Below, piece after piece: positions 8,610 to 17,384 of a DNA stretch of 64,000 nt. The first letter of the stretch is position 1. The number at the start of each line of letters is the position of its first letter. The position numbers and the translations under genes were made by a program. The notes beneath the pieces are model-generated. The model saw nothing but the letters and a program-made list of their open reading frames with translations. It made no database searches and was not told the DNA's origin. Location of the stretch: the NCBI GenBank assembly GCA_963811335.1, contig CAWERB010000001.1:62001-126000 (forward strand). Direction: 5' to 3'. Source of the stretch: Trebonia sp963811335 (GTDB lineage: Bacteria > Actinomycetota > Actinomycetes > Streptosporangiales > Streptosporangiaceae).

Positions 8610-9640
8610 CTAGGAAGCCCGGTCCGCCGTGGCGTCGTCCCCGGCGGCCGTGTCGACCGGCTGGCGCGGGCCGGCCTCCTCGTCCGGGCCCGACTCCTCC
8701 CGGCTCTCCTCCTGGCCCGTCTCCGCCACGTCCGCCTGCTCCGCGTCGGGCGCGACGGCGGCGGCCGCATCGGGGCTGACCTCGTGCGCGGCGCCCGGCG
8801 GCAGCACCGTGTAGGGCCGCTCAGGACGGCGCTGCGCGATGACGAACCACACCAGCCCGATGACCGTCAAGGCGACCGCGACGAACATGTTCAGCCGCAG
8901 CCCGAGGATGTACACGGAGGAGTCGATCCTGATCGACTCCTCAAAGATCCGGTATCCCGAGTAGCCGGCCACGTACAGCGCGAACAGGCCCCACGGCTTG
9001 ATCTTCGCGTGGTGCCCGAGCCAGACGAGGAACGCGGCCAGGGCCAGGTCCCAGATCAGCTCGTAGAGGAACGACGGCTGGAACGTGGCGAAGTGCAGGT
9101 CCTGCGCCGGGATACCGCCGGACACCCGGTACTGGTACGGGATCTCCAGCGCCCCACGGCAGCGTGGTCGGCTTGCCGAAGAGCTCCTTGTTGAAGTAGT
9201 TGCCGAGCCGGCCCACGGCCTGGGCGACGAGCAGCGCCGGGCGCGATGGCGTTGGCGAACGGGCCGACGGTGATACCGAGCCTGCGCAGCCGCCACGCGC
9301 CGACGGCGGCGGCGAGCGCGACACCGCCCCAGATGCCGAGCCCGCCGGTCCACACGGCGAACACCCCGTACCAGACATGCGGTATGTCGCCCGGCGTGGT
9401 GATGTCGAAGTAGATCCGGCCGCCGATGATGCCGGCCGGCACGATCCAGAGCGCGAGGTCGTTGACCAGGTCAGGGTCACCGCCGAGCGCGCGCCAGCGC
9501 CGCCGGGTGATCAAGATCGCCAGCGTGATCCCGATGATGTACCCGAGTGCGTAGAAATGAACGTCGAGCGGACCAACGTGAAAGCTGTTGATCGGCGGGC
9601 TCGGGATGAACTGGGGGAGCGCCAGGGTGCCGTGGGCCAT
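8610..9640 (-). CDS. lgt: Prolipoprotein diacylglyceryl transferase, two frameshifts
   Basis: Lgt transfers diacylglycerol from phosphatidylglycerol to the lipobox cysteine of prolipoproteins at the membrane. The family blocks are all present but spread over three frames: VHFYALGYIIGI and GGLGIWGGV, then VGRLGNYFNKELFGKP, then FATFQPSFLYELIWDLALA. The frame changes near 9240 (an extra C/G in GCGCCCGGCG) and near 9150 (an extra G in TGGGGCG). Removing one base at each gives a continuous protein. A C-terminal Ala/Glu-rich tail of about 60 residues is common in actinobacterial Lgt. The ATG at 9640 begins MAHGTLALPQFIPSP. Two sequence errors are more likely than a dead essential gene. Confidence 0.88.
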
Positions 9641-9672
9641 GCTGCTGAGATTACCTGCGGCCTGCCTTTCTG

Positions 9673-9686
9673 GGGACATAGGTCCC
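9673..9686. promoter_or_regulatory. DevR-box-like palindrome upstream of devR
   Basis: GGGACATAGGTCCC, a 14-bp near-perfect palindrome of GGGAC and GTCCC half sites. It sits 91 bp before devR and just upstream of the divergent lgt. It resembles the DosR/DevR consensus (GGGACT-xx-AGTCCC class). Related sites occur at 12327, 21826 and 25602. Autoregulation of devR is the likely meaning. Confidence 0.55.
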
Positions 9687-9776
9687 TTGGATGCGCCACG
9701 ATCCAGCGCCTAACGTCTTACTAAGCAGGCGATTGGCGACAGCGATCGCCACGACAGCCGAGCAACGGGAGAGCCC

Positions 9777-10502
9777 GTGGGAACCCAGCCGAGCGACAGC
9801 GGCGCAGCGCAGCCCATCAGGGTGTTCCTGCTCGATGACCACGAGATTGTCAGGCGGGGCGTCCGCGACATGCTCGAGGCGGAAGGCGGCATTACGGTGA
9901 TCGGCGAGGCGGGCACCGCGTCGGCGGCGCTCGCCAGGATCCCCGCGCTGCGGCCCGACGTGGCAGTGCTCGACGTGCGGCTGCCGGACGGCGACGGCGT
10001 GACCGTCTGCCGTGAGATCCGTTCCCGGATGCCGGAGGTCGCGTGCCTGATGCTGACCTCGTTCGCCGACGACGACGCGCTGATGGACGCCGTGATGGCG
10101 GGGGCGTCAGGCTACGTGCTCAAGCAGATCCGGGGCACCGACCTCGTGGGCGCCGTGCGGACGGTGGCGACCGGACAGTCGATGCTCGACCCGCGGGCCG
10201 CCAGCCAGCTGATGGCGCGGCTGCGCGGCCAGTCGACCCGGCAGGACCCGCTGGCCGGGCTCACCCCGCAGGAGAAGCGGATCCTCGAGCTGATCGGCGA
10301 GGGGCTCACCAACCGGCAGATCGGCGAGCAGCTGTTCCTCGCGGAGAAAACGGTCAAGAACTACATCTCCGGCCTGTTCGCCAAGCTGGGAATGGAGCGC
10401 CGGACGCAGGCGGCCGCCTACGCCGCCCGGGTGTTCGCTGAGCCCGCCGAACACGACAGGCAGGCGGGGACGGCCGGGTACCGCTCGCCGGCCGCGCATT
10501 AG
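9777..10502 (+). CDS. devR: NarL/LuxR-family response regulator, DevR (DosR)-like
   Basis: 241 residues. The receiver domain has Asp20-Asp21 in FLLDDHEIVRRG and phosphoacceptor Asp66 in VAVLDVRLPDGDG, followed by a conserved Lys in GYVLKQIRGTDL. The C-terminal LuxR-type HTH spans about residues 160-215 (LTPQEKRILELIGEGLTNRQ, then AEKTVKNYISGLFAKLG). This HTH and the adjacent GAF kinase are characteristic of mycobacterial DosR/DevR, the hypoxia/NO/CO dormancy regulator. Start is a GTG preceded by a GGGAG ribosome site. It faces the kinase gene tail to tail. Confidence 0.85.
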   Translation: MGTQPSDSGAAQPIRVFLLDDHEIVRRGVRDMLEAEGGITVIGEAGTASAALARIPALRPDVAVLDVRLPDGDGVTVCREIRSRMPEVACLMLTSFADDDALMDAVMAGASGYVLKQIRGTDLVGAVRTVATGQSMLDPRAASQLMARLRGQSTRQDPLAGLTPQEKRILELIGEGLTNRQIGEQLFLAEKTVKNYISGLFAKLGMERRTQAAAYAARVFAEPAEHDRQAGTAGYRSPAAH

Positions 10503-12275
10503 CGCAGCGGGTACTTCCCCCGCGGCTCGGCGCGCGGCTCGTCGTCAGTCGCCGCGGGCGCCTCCGGCGGGACGGGCACCTTCCACTCCAGTTCGGTCCC
10601 GCCGCCGTCGGCCGGTGAAACCCGCAGCTTGCCGCCCAGCCGCTCGGCCCGGTCCGCCATGTTAGCGAGCCCGCTGCGCCGGCTCGTCTCACCGATGCCG
10701 TGGCCGTTGTCGCGGACGAGGACGGTCAGCACCCCGGCGTCGTCGGTGTCCACCGTCACGTCCACCCTGGTCGCCGACGCGTGCCGCGCCGCGTTGGAGA
10801 GCGCCTCCCGCAGCACCGCGATGACGTGCTCGGAAAGCTCTCCGCTCGCCCGCGAGTCAAGTCCGCTGCCCAGCCTGAGCGCGGGCGCGAAACCGAGCAT
10901 CCCCGCCATCTCATCGACGAGCGCGACGATCTCCGCCCGCAGCCGAGGCGCGCTCGCCCGGCCGCGGGACTGCAGCGCGAAGATCGTCGCCCTGATATCC
11001 CTGATCGTGTCGTCCATCGCGTCGACGGAGTTGCGCACCCGGTCGGCGACCTCACGGCTTAGTAATCATGGTCATCGCGCCCTCAAGGGACATGCCGGTC
11101 GCGTACAGCCGCTGGATCACCAGGTCGTGCAGGTCTCTTGCGATCCTGTCCCGGTCCTCGAACACCGAGAGCCGCTCGGCGTCCGCGCGGCGGTCGGCGA
11201 GCTCGAGCGCGATGGCGGCCTGGGCTGCGAAGGCGGCCACTACGCTCGCGGCGGTCTGCGCGAGGGGCGGCCTGCCCTGGGCCAGTCCCACGGTGAGCAC
11301 GCCGCGCACGTTGCCCGGCGTGCCGAGCGGGAACAGGACCGCCGCGCCGAGGTGCCCCATCGGCAGCCGCGTCACGTCCGCGGTCCTCGGGTCAACGGCG
11401 AAGTTCTCCACCGTGACCGGCTCACCAGTGGCGAGGACCTGGCCAGACAGCGACTTCCCGGCGGGGACGACCAGACCGCGCGCGTTGGCGGCCCCTTCTC
11501 CCTCGGCGTACTCAAGGGTGAGCCTGCGGCCGTCCTCATCGGGCAGCGCGAGCGTCACCAGGTCCGCACCGGACAGCTCGAGCGCCTGCCTGGTGAGGTC
11601 GCCGAGCACCGCCGCCGGGGAGGCGCCGGACAGCAGCGCGATCGTCAGCTCGCTGCTTGCCCGCAGCCAGCGCTGCTGCCGCGTGGCCTCCTCGTACAGC
11701 CTTGCGTTCTCTAGCGCGACGCCCGCGGCCGCGCCGAGCGCCGTCAGCACCGCCTCGTCGTCCTCGGTGAACTCGCCGCCACCGCGCTTTTCCGTCAGGT
11801 ACAGGTTTCCGAACACCTGGTCCCTGACCCGGACCGGCACGCCGAGGAAGGTCTTCATCGCCGGGTGCCCCTCGGGAAACCCGGACGATTCCCCGTGGGC
11901 GGCGATGTCGGCGAGCCGCAGCGGGTGCGGCTCCCTGACCAGCAGGCCGAGCAGGCCGTGCCCCTCGGGCCAGTGGTGGATCTTGCCGATCTGCTCCGCG
12001 CCGAGCCCCACGGGGATGAACTCGGTGAGCCGCTTGTCCTCGCCGATGACGCCGAGCGCGCCGTACCTGGCGTCCACCAGGTCCACCGCCGCCTCGACGA
12101 TCCGGCGGAGCATTGCCTCCAGGTCAAGGCCGGAGCCGATGGCGATGACCGCCTCGAGCAGCCCGTGCATCCTGTCCCTTGTGGCGAGGACCGCCTCGAG
12201 CCTGGTTTGCAGCTCGGCGAGCAGGTCGTCAAGCCGGAGCTGCGGCAGCAGACCCCCATCTCCCGCGTTCTCCAT
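10499..12275 (-). CDS. devS: GAF-domain sensor histidine kinase DevS/DosT-like, split by a frameshift
   Basis: Two tandem GAF domains (about residues 50-195 and 215-355) are followed by the HisKA_3 phosphoacceptor motif DRIARDLHDLVIQRLYATG. An in-frame TGA then appears at about 11052. The rest of the kinase (VRNSVDAMDDTIRDIRATIF, NAARHASATRVDV, VRDNGHGIG, GLANMADRAERLGG) continues in another frame to 10499. Deleting one T in AAGCCGTGAGG restores a continuous DevS-like protein ending in a HATPase domain. As written, phosphoacceptor and ATP-binding domain are on separate peptides. In mycobacteria the first GAF binds heme to sense O2, NO and CO; I did not verify the heme ligand. The ATG at 12275 was chosen over a TTG at 12299. 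Confidence 0.8.
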
Positions 12276-12326
12276 GCGCTTCAGAATAATGGGCGGCAAT
12301 CACCGCTAATAGTCCTATCCCTCGCG

Positions 12327-12340
12327 GGGTACATAGACCC
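12327..12340. promoter_or_regulatory. DevR-box-like palindrome between devS and the Rv1733c-type gene
   Basis: GGGTACATAGACCC, with GGGT and ACCC arms around ACATAG. It shares the ACATAG core with the site before devR. It lies between two divergent genes whose mycobacterial homologues are DosR targets, 52 bp upstream of devS and 86 bp upstream of the Rv1733c-like gene. Confidence 0.45.
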
Positions 12341-12426
12341 TATTCTTGTCACTCAGTGAGACGGCATGGTAACAGTGGGGAGTCAGAAACCTGGGAGCAG
12401 GCGGTCGACAGGTAAGGGTGGCTGTG

Positions 12427-13074
12427 ATGGGACGACGCTTCTGGCGCGGCGCGCATCAGGAAAGCGGGCCCGGCCGGGTGCCGGGTCATCAGGAGCTGTG
12501 GCCGTGCCGGGCGGTGCGGGGCGCGTGGCCCGACCGTAATCCGCTGCGCCGTCGGACGGACCGCCTGGAAGCCTGCCTGCTCGCGGGCCTTTTCGTGGCG
12601 GCGGCCGCCGGGGCGCCGTTCGCCGCCCAGGCGGCCTGCCGCGCCTGGTACGCGGACGCCGCGCACACACGGCAAGCGCAGCTGATAGCGAGGCACGAGG
12701 TGACGGCGGTACTCGCCCAGCCGGCCGCCGCCATCGGCGAGTACACGCTGAGCAGTCAGGTGCCGACGCTGGCCAGCTGGATGTCCGCGGCCGGCCGCCG
12801 GGCGGGCGACGTGCCCGCCCGGCCGGGAAGCCCGCAGGGCACGCTGGTCAACGTCTGGACCGATGACGCCGGCTACCTGATAAGCCCGCCGCTGACGGTC
12901 ACCCAGGTCGCCGACCAGGCCGACGCGGCGCGGGTCACCGCGGTCGGCGGGGTTATCGTCTGCTACATGGCAGGCACGCTGGCCATCCGGCAGCTGCTAA
13001 GCCGCCGCCGGATGGCCGCCTGGGACGCCGACTGGGCCGCTACAGCGCAGGTGTGGAACCGTCAGACCTGGTGA
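12427..13074 (+). CDS. Rv1733c-family membrane protein
   Basis: About 215 residues. The family hallmark NPLRRRTDRLEA precedes the first membrane helix (CLLAGLFVAAAAGAPFAAQA). A long extracytoplasmic segment follows, then a second helix (VTAVGGVIVCYMAGTLAI) and a C-terminal region with scattered Trp. In M. tuberculosis Rv1733c belongs to the DosR regulon; its function is unknown. The ATG at 12427 has an AAGGGTGG ribosome site; a GTG at 12418 in the same frame is an alternative. Its 3' end overlaps the end of the convergent ftsH by 35 bp. Confidence 0.8.
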   Translation: MGRRFWRGAHQESGPGRVPGHQELWPCRAVRGAWPDRNPLRRRTDRLEACLLAGLFVAAAAGAPFAAQAACRAWYADAAHTRQAQLIARHEVTAVLAQPAAAIGEYTLSSQVPTLASWMSAAGRRAGDVPARPGSPQGTLVNVWTDDAGYLISPPLTVTQVADQADAARVTAVGGVIVCYMAGTLAIRQLLSRRRMAAWDADWAATAQVWNRQTW

Positions 13075-15034
13075 CGTCGGCACTGGTGACATTGGCGCTG
13101 GCCGCGGGGTGCGGGGCGAGCACGACCGGCGGCGTCGACAGGCTGACCGACCGGTCCGGCCGGCCCGCCATCCGGTAGACGTCGGAACCGTCCACCGTCT
13201 CCTTCTCGAGCAGCAGGGCAACCAGCGAGTCAAGCTCGGTCCGGTGGGTGCGCAGGAGGTTGACTGCGCGTTCCTCGGCCTGCCGCAGCAGCTTGCTGAC
13301 CTCACCGTCGATCGCCGCCTGTGTCGCCTCCGCGTACGGCCTGCTCGACATGCCGGGGCCGCCGCCGCCGAGGAAGACAGAGCCGCCCTCCGGGTACCCC
13401 ACCGGCCCGAGAACCGGGGACATGCCGAACTCGCGGATCATCTTGACCGCCAGGTCGGTCGCGCCGGCCAGGTCATTACCCGCGCCCGTCGAGCCCTGGC
13501 CGAGCACGGTGAGCTCCGCGGCCCGTCCGCCCAGGCGGACGGCGAGCGAGTCGTACAGGTAGTCCTCGCCGTACATGTGCCGCTCCACGAGCGGGAGCTG
13601 CTCGGTGACGCCGAGGGTCTGCCCGGCGGGCAGGATGGTCACCTTCGCCACCGGGTCAGCGTGCTCGGACAGGGCCGCTACCAGCGCGTGACCCGACTCG
13701 TGCACGGCCACGGCGTACTTCTCCTCGGGGAGCAGCACGTTCGAGCCCTCCCTGCGGCCGAGGATGATCCGGTCCCGGGCCGCGTCGAAGTCGCCGCCCG
13801 TCACCACGTCCCGGTTGCCGCGCACCGCGAAGATGGCCGCCTCGTTCGCCAGGTTGGCGAGGTCGGCGCCGGAGAAGCCCGGCGTGCCCCGCGCGACCAC
13901 GCTGAGGTCCACATTGGGCGCCAGCTTCTTGCCCTTGGTGTGCACCCGCAGGATGGCCTCCCGCTCGTTGACGTTGGGCAGCGGGATCGTCACCTGCCGG
14001 TCGAACCGGCCGGGGCGCAGCAGCGCGGGGTCAAGGACCTCGGGCCGGTTGGTCGCGGCGAGCACGACGATGCCCATGGTGGGATCGAAGCCGTCCATCT
14101 CCGCGAGCAGCTGGTTGAGCGTCTGCTCCCGCTCGTCGTTGGAGACGACGGCGCCCGAGCCCGCGCGGCGCTGGCCGATCGCGTCGACCTCGTCGATGAA
14201 GATGATCGCGGGCGACCGCTTGCGCGCCTCGGCGAACAGGTCGCGCACCCGGGCGGCGCCAACGCCGACGAACATCTCCACGAAGCTCGAGCCGGTCACC
14301 GAGAAGAAGGGCACGTGCGCCTCGCCCGCCACGGCCCGCGCGAGCAGCGTCTTGCCGGTTCCCGGCGGGCCGATCATGAGCACGCCGCGCGGCACCACGG
14401 CGCCGGCCCGCGAGTATCGCTCGGGGCTGCGCAGGAAGTCGACGACCTCGCTGATCTCTGACTTCGCGCCGTCGTACCCGGCGACGTCGGCGAAGGTGGT
14501 GGAGGGCCGCTCCTCGTCGAACACCTTGGCCCGGGACCGGCCGACGCCGAGGATGCCCTGCATCTGGCCCGCCGCGCCGCGGGACAGCCGCCGCCAGAAC
14601 CAGAAGAACAGCGCGAACGGCGCCAGGATGATGACCCAGTTCAGCAGCTCGGCGCCGAACCCGGGCGACGAGGTGCCGCCGGTGACCTTGACGCCTGCCG
14701 CGATCATCTGGTCGATCGCCTGCTGCCCCACCTGCGCGGGGAAGACCACGCTGTAGTTCGTCTTGTCCGTCAGGGTGCCGGCGCTCGTGCCGCCTGCCGT
14801 GGGCGAGATAGTGATGGTGGCGACCTTGTGCGCCGCCACGTCGGCCGTGAACTGCGTGTAGGTCAGCGTGGTCTGCGCCGCCTGGTGCACCGCCGGAAGG
14901 AGGTACCACAGGACGAGCGCGATCACGATCGCGCCCAGCCATACCCAGTGCCGCCAGGCCGGCGGCGTGGGCTGCGGCGGGGCGCCAGGTCCCGGCTTAT
15001 CTCCCGGAGGCGGAGGTGTGGCTTGCTTGCTCAT
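13040..15034 (-). CDS. ftsH: ATP-dependent zinc metalloprotease FtsH
   Basis: 664 residues. Pro-rich N-terminus, helices near residues 31-47 and 132-147 flanking an extracytoplasmic domain, Walker A GPPGTGKT (222-229), Walker B IIFIDEVDAIG, second region of homology ATNRPEVLDPALLRPGRFD, and the zinc site HESGH (445-449). It degrades membrane and soluble proteins at the cytoplasmic face. The ATG at 15034 has AAGG seven bases upstream. The C-terminal tail after VDGSDVYRMAG is short and Ser/Ala-rich. Its setting, away from the usual tilS-hpt-folE neighbourhood, suggests an additional, possibly stress-linked copy. Confidence 0.93.
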   Translation of the reverse strand: MSKQATPPPPGDKPGPGAPPQPTPPAWRHWVWLGAIVIALVLWYLLPAVHQAAQTTLTYTQFTADVAAHKVATITISPTAGGTSAGTLTDKTNYSVVFPAQVGQQAIDQMIAAGVKVTGGTSSPGFGAELLNWVIILAPFALFFWFWRRLSRGAAGQMQGILGVGRSRAKVFDEERPSTTFADVAGYDGAKSEISEVVDFLRSPERYSRAGAVVPRGVLMIGPPGTGKTLLARAVAGEAHVPFFSVTGSSFVEMFVGVGAARVRDLFAEARKRSPAIIFIDEVDAIGQRRAGSGAVVSNDEREQTLNQLLAEMDGFDPTMGIVVLAATNRPEVLDPALLRPGRFDRQVTIPLPNVNEREAILRVHTKGKKLAPNVDLSVVARGTPGFSGADLANLANEAAIFAVRGNRDVVTGGDFDAARDRIILGRREGSNVLLPEEKYAVAVHESGHALVAALSEHADPVAKVTILPAGQTLGVTEQLPLVERHMYGEDYLYDSLAVRLGGRAAELTVLGQGSTGAGNDLAGATDLAVKMIREFGMSPVLGPVGYPEGGSVFLGGGGPGMSSRPYAEATQAAIDGEVSKLLRQAEERAVNLLRTHRTELDSLVALLLEKETVDGSDVYRMAGRPDRSVSLSTPPVVLAPHPAASANVTSADVTRSDGSTPAL

Positions 15035-15215
15035 GCGGACCTTGCCTTTCCGCCAGGCGGGCGCCTCCCCAACGGCGAGGTCTCCTGCGCTGTCCACTGC
15101 CACTATGCCTGTCCCGCAGGTTAACCCTGCCCGGCAGGCTTATGCCTTACTCAACGCGCCGGAAATGCGGCATCTTCCGGCGTTTGCACACCCACAGCAA
15201 GCTGATAGCGAACAC

Positions 15216-16196
15216 TCAGGCACGCGCCGCGGCGAGCATCGCCGCGGCGCCGCGGACCACGCAGCGCAGCGGGTCCTCGGCCACCACCACGCCGAGCCCG
15301 GTGACCTCGCCGAGCCGGTCGGCGAGGCCGGGCAGCAGGGAGCCGCCGCCGGAGACCCTGACCTGGCCGCGGACCACGTCCGCGGCCAGGCCCGCGGGGA
15401 TGTCGGAGAGCACGTTGTGCACCGCGGTGCCGATGGCGGACACCACCGGCTCGATGGCCGCCGCCACCAGGTCGCCTTTCACCTTCTCAGTGCGCGGCGT
15501 CCGGCGCGCGGCATCCAGCCCGATCGTGTCCGTCCAGCCGTCCTGGCCGCCGGTGAGTCCGAGCTCGGACTTGAGCTGCCTGGCGGCCTCCCGGCCGATG
15601 ATCAGGCCGTGGCCGGATCGCACCGCGCTCATGATCGCGTCGTCCATCGCGTTCCCGGCCATGCGCAGGGTCTCGGCGCGCACCACGCGCCAGCCCGCCA
15701 CCGCGGCGACCTCGGCCGTCCCGCCGCCCACGTCCACCACGAAGCCGCCGGCGCCCGCACTCAGGTCGAAGCCGGCCCCGGCGGCCGCCGCGACCGGCTC
15801 GTCGATGAGTTCGACAACGCACCGCGGCCGCCTGGCGCCGAACGCGGCGACCACTGAGCGCCGTTCCACCCAGGTCGCACCGCCCGGCACGCACACCAGC
15901 GCGCGCCGCTTGAACGGGCCCCTCAGCGCGCCGGAGACGTGCAGAAAGCCGTGCAGCATCTCCGCGGTGGCGTCCAGGTCGGCGATCACGCCGTCGCGCA
16001 GCGGGTGGATGACCCTGATGCCCTTGGGCTCCTTGTCGGCGAGCACGTCGGCCGCGGCGCCGATGGCGGTCACCGCGCCTGTCGCGTCGTCCACCGCGAT
16101 CGCGGAAGGCTCCTCGAGCACCAGGCCGCGGCCGTCGACCCAGATGAGCGTGTTGACAGTTCCCAGGTCAATCGCGACGCCGCCCCTGCTGGGCAT
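15216..16196 (-). CDS. MreB/Mbl-like actin-family ATPase
   Basis: 326 residues. The phosphate-1 loop is IDLGTVNTLIWVDGRG, followed by VLEEPSAIA. Phosphate-2 is FVVDVGGGTAEVAA and the adenosine motif is VSGGGSLLPGLADRL, all MreB-type. Between them lie HPLRDGVIADLDATAEML and ELIDEPVAAAAGAG. Length is near that of MreB (about 345). No mreCD genes follow, so it is more likely an isolated MreB-like paralogue than the canonical morphogenesis operon. Many actinomycetes carry such copies with roles in sporulation or stress. Confidence 0.8.
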   Translation of the reverse strand: MPSRGGVAIDLGTVNTLIWVDGRGLVLEEPSAIAVDDATGAVTAIGAAADVLADKEPKGIRVIHPLRDGVIADLDATAEMLHGFLHVSGALRGPFKRRALVCVPGGATWVERRSVVAAFGARRPRCVVELIDEPVAAAAGAGFDLSAGAGGFVVDVGGGTAEVAAVAGWRVVRAETLRMAGNAMDDAIMSAVRSGHGLIIGREAARQLKSELGLTGGQDGWTDTIGLDAARRTPRTEKVKGDLVAAAIEPVVSAIGTAVHNVLSDIPAGLAADVVRGQVRVSGGGSLLPGLADRLGEVTGLGVVVAEDPLRCVVRGAAAMLAAARA

Positions 16197-16346
16197 CCCC
16201 GACCACCTCTAGTCCCCTGATGCTGCCTCATGCACCAGTTGGTGCGGCTCCCACCCTATGGCCCAGGGAAACCCGCTTGACGGGGAAAGCGACGGTCAGT
16301 CCCGCTTGATCCGCCTGCCGGTAACGTGCGCCGGCCTGATGCTGAT

Positions 16347-16409
16347 GTAGACGTCCTGTCATCGCCGGGCCACGGGTGTAGACGTCCTTGTCATCGCCGG
16401 GCCACGGGT
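16347..16409. repeat. Tandem 31/32-bp direct repeat
   Basis: Two adjacent copies of a unit that begins GTAGACGTCC and ends GCCACGGGT, at 16347-16377 and 16378-16409. They differ only by one extra T. This is the most obvious structure in the 500-bp non-coding gap at 16197-16696 between two divergent genes. No further copy was seen in the window. Confidence 0.8.
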
Positions 16410-16696
16410 CGATGCCGGCCGCCCATCGTGACGCTTCTCACGTTGCGTGACTGACGGTAACTGATTGCTTCCTGGCAGCGTTGAGTAAGGAGAAAACTAC
16501 AAGAGCTCCCGTGAGAACCATCCGGCCGGTTCTGACGTTTTACTCAGTGACTGGGTAGCGCAGCCATCAGGTTCACGGGCTTCACTGGCTTCCTGGGCAC
16601 CTAGCCGCTTCTGGTGAGGTGACACGAAAACTCGGAGTATAAGCCGGTGCGGAAGGAACGTTTCGTTCACTACTATTCCAGGAGGGGCAAAGCTTG

Positions 16697-17161
16697 ATGA
16701 TTCGCGCGAACCGTGTCGCAGGGGACCGGGCAGCGCCTGACAGGGGGAACGACGGGGACATGGGGACTGTGATCGACCTCGCGCAGGCTCTGCAGCTTGA
16801 GCTCGCATGCCAGGTGACGCCGGACGGCCAGGCGAACGTGCGGGTGCGCGGCGAACTCGACATCGCCACCGCGGACCAGGCCTACACGTACCTGCGCGAC
16901 GTGGTGGACAACCAGGACGGCCCGGTGCTGATGAACCTGTCCGAGCTCACCTTCTGCGACGCGGCCGGCCTCGGCGTGCTCGCCCGTGTCGCCGGGCACG
17001 CGCGGCGTTACGGGCGTGAGCTCAAGCTGACCGCGGCCCGGCCCGCGCTGCTGCGCATCATGCACATCACCGGGATGGACGAAGCGTTTCCCGAGGTTCG
17101 CAACCCCGCGCTTTCCGTCATCGCGCTGCCTCGCCAGGCACGGGCGGCGGGACTCGGCTGA
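16697..17161 (+). CDS. STAS-domain protein, anti-sigma factor antagonist-like
   Basis: 154 residues with a STAS domain from about residue 34 (VRVRGELDIATADQAYTYL, VLMNLSELTFCDAAGLGVLA). In SpoIIAA/RsbV-type antagonists the serine after Asp in D-S-S-G-L is phosphorylated by the partner kinase. Here that position is Ala89 (D88-A-A-G-L), so classical control by phosphorylation is unlikely. The ATG at 16697 has GGAGGGG nine bases upstream; an internal ATG at 16760 is an alternative. No anti-sigma kinase gene is adjacent. Confidence 0.82.
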   Translation: MIRANRVAGDRAAPDRGNDGDMGTVIDLAQALQLELACQVTPDGQANVRVRGELDIATADQAYTYLRDVVDNQDGPVLMNLSELTFCDAAGLGVLARVAGHARRYGRELKLTAARPALLRIMHITGMDEAFPEVRNPALSVIALPRQARAAGLG

Positions 17162-17222
17162 GCCGCTCCCGTTCGGACGCCCCGGTTCGCGCCCGCTGGC
17201 CGCAGCCCGCCGACCGCTGACC

Positions 17223-17238
17223 GCGGCACCGGTGCCGC
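17223..17238. terminator. Perfect GC palindrome after the STAS gene
   Basis: GCGGCACCGGTGCCGC is a 16-bp perfect palindrome 62 bp downstream of the STAS stop. It could end transcription there as an actinobacterial terminator lacking a T tract, or act as an operator for the gene downstream. Confidence 0.35.
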
Positions 17239-17384
17239 GCCATGGTGAGATGCCACCGTTAGGCGTTAAATTTGGCTTACGCCTCCGGTGATCATGCGGG
17301 GCGGCAGCGCGAACAGCGCAGCAAGAGCGATCAGTAAATAGCGCCACACGAGGCGCGCCGACGCAGAGACGCGGAGGAACTTCC

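Noticed and set aside
16540..16570. Sigma-B-like promoter GTTT...GGGTA before the STAS gene
   Set aside because: Spacing of 12 bases is shorter than the usual 14-16, so support is weak.
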